The notes under the pieces were generated by a model. The model was given only the letters and a program-made list of their open reading frames with translations, was not told the DNA's origin and did no database searches. From positions 1-14,231 of the forward strand of contig DAOWHK010000079.1 of the NCBI GenBank assembly GCA_030641465.1: 14,231 nt of DNA, written 5' to 3'. This DNA comes from Parachlamydiales bacterium. Its GTDB lineage: Bacteria; Chlamydiota; Chlamydiia; Chlamydiales; Simkaniaceae. Position numbers and translations under genes: made by a program. This document shows positions 12,558-14,231 of this stretch, one piece after another; the first letter of the stretch is position 1; the number at the start of each line of letters is the position of its first letter.

Positions 12558-14231
12558 CTAGAGGGGTAGTTTGATATTATCAGGAATATTATCCAGGTGA
12601 GGCGTTACTTTTTTTGCCTTCACATAATCTCTTTTTAAGGGCTGAAGGTGTCTTATGTCAACGGGCTTATAATGAATTTGTGGCTCATCTGCATTTTTAT
12701 CATAAGTTGCAATCGTTGTTTTTAACCACTTTTCATCATCGCGCTCTAAAAACTCGGGTTTAAAATGCGCTCCCCGGTATTCATCGCGAAGAAGAGCGCC
12801 TTTTGTCATAACCATCGCAAGCTCAATCATCGATTCAAACTGATTTGCAAAAACATAAGTTTGATTCAATTTTGATCCTGTATCATCAAGTGCAATATTT
12901 TGGTAACGCTCTTTGATCAATTTGAGATTTTCAAGAGTTTGCAAAAGATCTTTATTATTCCGCTTTACAGTCACATTTTCCACCATGAGATTTGCTAAAT
13001 CATCATGAAGCTTATGAATGTTTTCAGAGCCCGTGCGGCAAAGAAGATCTCTTTTTTTTCTCTCTTCAAACTCTAACGCTTCTTCAAAGCAAGAATCGCG
13101 GGTGTCTTCATAATGTTTTGCTATATCTTCTAAATAACGAGGCACTTCCACGCCAGTTACAAGCCCACCAAAAATACACGAAAGAAGGGAGTTTGCCCCA
13201 AGTCTATTGGCTCCATGATATTGAAAATCAGCCTCGCCGGCAACAAAACATCCTGAAATATTTGACATCTGACGGTATCGCTCGAGTCTATCTGCATCAT
13301 TTACAGCTGGAAAATCCACCCATGCACCTCCCATAGAATAATGCACTGCAGGAGCTATGCGCATAGGGACTTTGCGAGGATCCTCTCCCGTGAATTTCTG
13401 ATAAATATGAAGCACAGAATCAAGCTTATGAACAGTTTTCTCCGGGAGATGCGTGACATCTAAATAAACTTCAGGTCGCCCCTCTACACCAAGTCCAAGC
13501 TCGAGCACTCGGAGCACCTCGCGAGAGGCAACATCTCTTGGAACTAAATTTCCAAACGCTGGATACATCTCCTCTAAAAAGTACCAAGGCTCCCCCGTTT
13601 TCCCGCAGGAAATCGTTTTTCCATCAGAGGTAACAATTTTTTTTGAAGCATCTCCATAGACCCAAACGCGCCCCCCTTCTCCTCGAATCGACTCAGACAT
13701 GAGCCGAAGTTTATCACTTCCAGGAATCGCCGTTGGATGAATTTGAATAAACTCCCCATTTGCATATTGCATTCCCTGCATGTAAAGCCGACCCATCGCA
13801 GCGCCTGTGCAAAACGTAGAATTAGTCGATCGTTTAAAAATCATGCCCGGGCCACCAGTTGCAAAAACAACAGCGTCCGCTTTAAAAACTTCGAGCTCGA
13901 GATTAAAAAGATTCATCACGACAATTCCACGAGTAAACCCTTCCTCATCGATGACAAGACGCATAAATTCATGATGCTCAAATTTTTCAATAACCCCTTG
14001 CACCTCAAATTTACGTACCTGCTCATCTAAAGAATACAAAAGCTGTTGCCCCGTAGAAGCCCCGCAAAATGCCGTGCGATTATAAAGAGTTCCTCCAAAT
14101 CTTCGAAAATTGATATTTCCCTCTTTCGTCCGATTAAACGTGCACCCCAAACGATCCATCATCTGAATGATTGCAGGCGCTGCAAGCCACATCTCTAAAA
14201 TCGGCGGCTGATCAGCTAAGAAATCTCCTCC
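12558..14231 (-). CDS. sdhA: Succinate dehydrogenase flavoprotein subunit SdhA (5' end outside window)
   Basis: SdhA oxidises succinate to fumarate using covalently bound FAD. The frame is open to the window edge, reading GGDFLADQPPILEM before the first internal Met (14190-14192), so the start lies outside; 557 residues are present of an expected ~620-640. Missing are the N-terminal dinucleotide-binding motif and the FAD-linking histidine. Visible family features are ATGGPGMIFKRSTNS, the active-site stretch IQIHPTAIPGSDKLRLMSES followed by IRGEGGRVW, the substrate-side IAPAVHYSMGGAWVD, the FAD-binding GANRLGANSLLSCIFGG, and the C-terminal RDEYRGAHFKPEFLERDD segment of this group. The motifs support the Bacillus-like flavoprotein type also found in Chlamydia. 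It is translated with sdhB, 6 bases downstream; sdhC probably precedes it outside the window. Confidence 0.96.
   Translation of the reverse strand, partial: GGDFLADQPPILEMWLAAPAIIQMMDRLGCTFNRTKEGNINFRRFGGTLYNRTAFCGASTGQQLLYSLDEQVRKFEVQGVIEKFEHHEFMRLVIDEEGFTRGIVVMNLFNLELEVFKADAVVFATGGPGMIFKRSTNSTFCTGAAMGRLYMQGMQYANGEFIQIHPTAIPGSDKLRLMSESIRGEGGRVWVYGDASKKIVTSDGKTISCGKTGEPWYFLEEMYPAFGNLVPRDVASREVLRVLELGLGVEGRPEVYLDVTHLPEKTVHKLDSVLHIYQKFTGEDPRKVPMRIAPAVHYSMGGAWVDFPAVNDADRLERYRQMSNISGCFVAGEADFQYHGANRLGANSLLSCIFGGLVTGVEVPRYLEDIAKHYEDTRDSCFEEALEFEERKKRDLLCRTGSENIHKLHDDLANLMVENVTVKRNNKDLLQTLENLKLIKERYQNIALDDTGSKLNQTYVFANQFESMIELAMVMTKGALLRDEYRGAHFKPEFLERDDEKWLKTTIATYDKNADEPQIHYKPVDIRHLQPLKRDYVKAKKVTPHLDNIPDNIKLPL

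Overview
The window looks like a chromosomal segment of a chlamydia-like bacterium (phylum Chlamydiota, probably one of the amoeba- or arthropod-associated families rather than Chlamydia itself). The main reason is gene content and order: dnaB, mnmG (gidA) and a short single-domain lipoate-protein ligase on one strand follow the dnaB-gidA-lplA order known from Chlamydia, and an sdhA-sdhB pair of the matching type follows. Base composition is moderately AT-rich. The family-level placement is inference; no rRNA or other marker is present.

Layout. 1-696: 3' half of dnaB (+). 697-841: non-coding gap with a small hairpin and scrambled inverted repeats. 842-2713 (-): exported protein with an inverse-autotransporter-like beta-barrel and a beta-helix passenger, preceded on the same strand by a CPBP-type intramembrane protease (2753-3310) that has its own extended -10 promoter. 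3311-3484: divergent promoter region. 3485-7380 (+): a tight operon made of a 29-residue very basic protein resembling bS22/COX24-type ribosomal proteins, mnmG, a degenerate receiver plus GGDEF-like protein, a small exported protein and lplA; the last three are joined by ATGA stop/start overlaps. 7420-9105 (+): a 561-residue protein of unknown function with an N-terminal membrane region. It runs tail-to-tail into a second inverse-autotransporter/beta-helix protein (9090-11102, -), with a 16-bp overlap. 11103-11783: about 680 bases without an intact gene, holding decayed reading frames on both strands and a nested inverted repeat. 11784-14231 (-): sdhB and the 3' part of sdhA, which runs off the window.

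How it fits together. The housekeeping genes cover replication (DnaB), tRNA wobble modification (MnmG), lipoylation of 2-oxoacid dehydrogenases (LplA) and TCA cycle/respiration (SdhAB). Between them sit accessory, envelope-directed genes: two diverged paralogous surface proteins, a membrane protease and a membrane-anchored orphan. The most notable items are the beta-helix inverse autotransporter pair, the degenerate signalling protein coupled to an exported partner and lplA, the tiny ribosomal-protein-like gene in front of mnmG, and the degraded region before sdhB. I found no complete novel defence or mobile system.
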